Shown piece after piece: positions 5,865 through 5,868 of a DNA stretch of 5,868 bases; position 1 is the stretch's first letter; every line of letters begins with the position of its first letter. The stretch lies in NCBI GenBank assembly GCA_023128455.1, contig JAGMDW010000123.1, positions 1-5,868 on the forward strand, in the 5' to 3' direction. The translations under genes and the position numbers were made by a program. The notes under the pieces are model-generated. The model saw only the letters and a program-made list of their open reading frames with translations, had not been told where the DNA came from and made no database searches. Source of the DNA: Desulfurellaceae bacterium (lineage in GTDB: Bacteria; Campylobacterota_A; Desulfurellia; JAGGSF01).

Positions 5865-5868
5865 CAAA
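5805..5868 (+). CDS. unidentified protein, N-terminal fragment (partial, runs off right edge)
   Basis: The reading frame opens at ATG 5805 and stays open for 21 codons to the window end, reading MTQIEDLVVKILRG followed by NFYDTNQ. It is well supported as a real gene by the perfect TATAAT and strong Shine-Dalgarno site ahead of it. The fragment looks like an amphipathic helix and is too short to assign to a family. An alternative start in another frame lies at ATG 5854 behind AGGGGG; it would begin MTQIK. If that one is used, the first frame could be a short upstream ORF. The gene is transcribed divergently from tmk. Confidence 0.6.
   Translation, partial: MTQIEDLVVKILRGNFYDTNQ

Noticed and set aside
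1..5868. A novel defence, mobile or secondary-metabolite system
   Set aside because: All complete genes belong to known housekeeping families. There are no transposase, integrase, toxin, nuclease or array features; the only unknown protein is the 21-codon fragment at the right edge.

Overview
This window is an AT-rich (roughly one third G+C by eye), tightly packed stretch of bacterial chromosome. It holds five complete protein genes and two genes cut by the window edges. All recognised products are housekeeping functions: cell-wall sugar nucleotide synthesis, tRNA modification, tRNA charging, an RNA-processing accessory factor, the replication clamp loader and dTTP synthesis. I see no rRNA, tRNA, CRISPR array, insertion sequence, phage gene or defence system.

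Layout. (1) Bases 1-446, minus strand: the N-terminal 148 codons of a GlmU-type nucleotidyltransferase, running off the left edge. (2) Bases 447-553: a divergent intergenic region. (3) Bases 554-1780, plus strand: an unusually long TrmB-type tRNA (guanine-N7) methyltransferase. (4) Bases 1766-5703, minus strand: a four-gene cluster read in the order tmk, holB, ricT/yaaT (PSP1 family), metG. Its genes overlap by 4, 20 and 4 bases, so they very probably form one translationally coupled operon. The metG end overlaps the trmB end tail to tail by 15 bases. (5) Bases 5704-5804: a second divergent intergenic region. (6) Bases 5805-5868, plus strand: the first 21 codons of an unidentified gene behind a strong Shine-Dalgarno site.

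Organism. Linked tmk-holB-ricT-metG genes occur in Firmicutes and in several other bacterial groups, so the order is not diagnostic. The MetG has a two-pair Cys zinc knuckle and a fused C-terminal tRNA-binding domain. The TrmB is extended at both ends, and long TrmB forms are known from deep-branching thermophiles such as Aquifex. Together with low G+C and extreme compaction, this fits a low-GC, small-genome bacterium from a deep-branching or poorly sampled lineage. I cannot name the taxon.

The most interesting signal is in the control regions. tmk and trmB have no Shine-Dalgarno site, and each has an extended -10 element (TGnTATATT, TGnTATTTT) placed so that the projected transcription start is the A of the ATG. 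This suggests leaderless mRNAs. At the other two outward-facing genes a -10-like hexamer lies so close that the mRNA would begin at the Shine-Dalgarno site itself, giving 10-12 base leaders. Secondary points are a reduced DNA polymerase III delta' subunit without P-loop or zinc module, and a TrmB whose substrate loop has lost the usual Asp and Arg-His residues.
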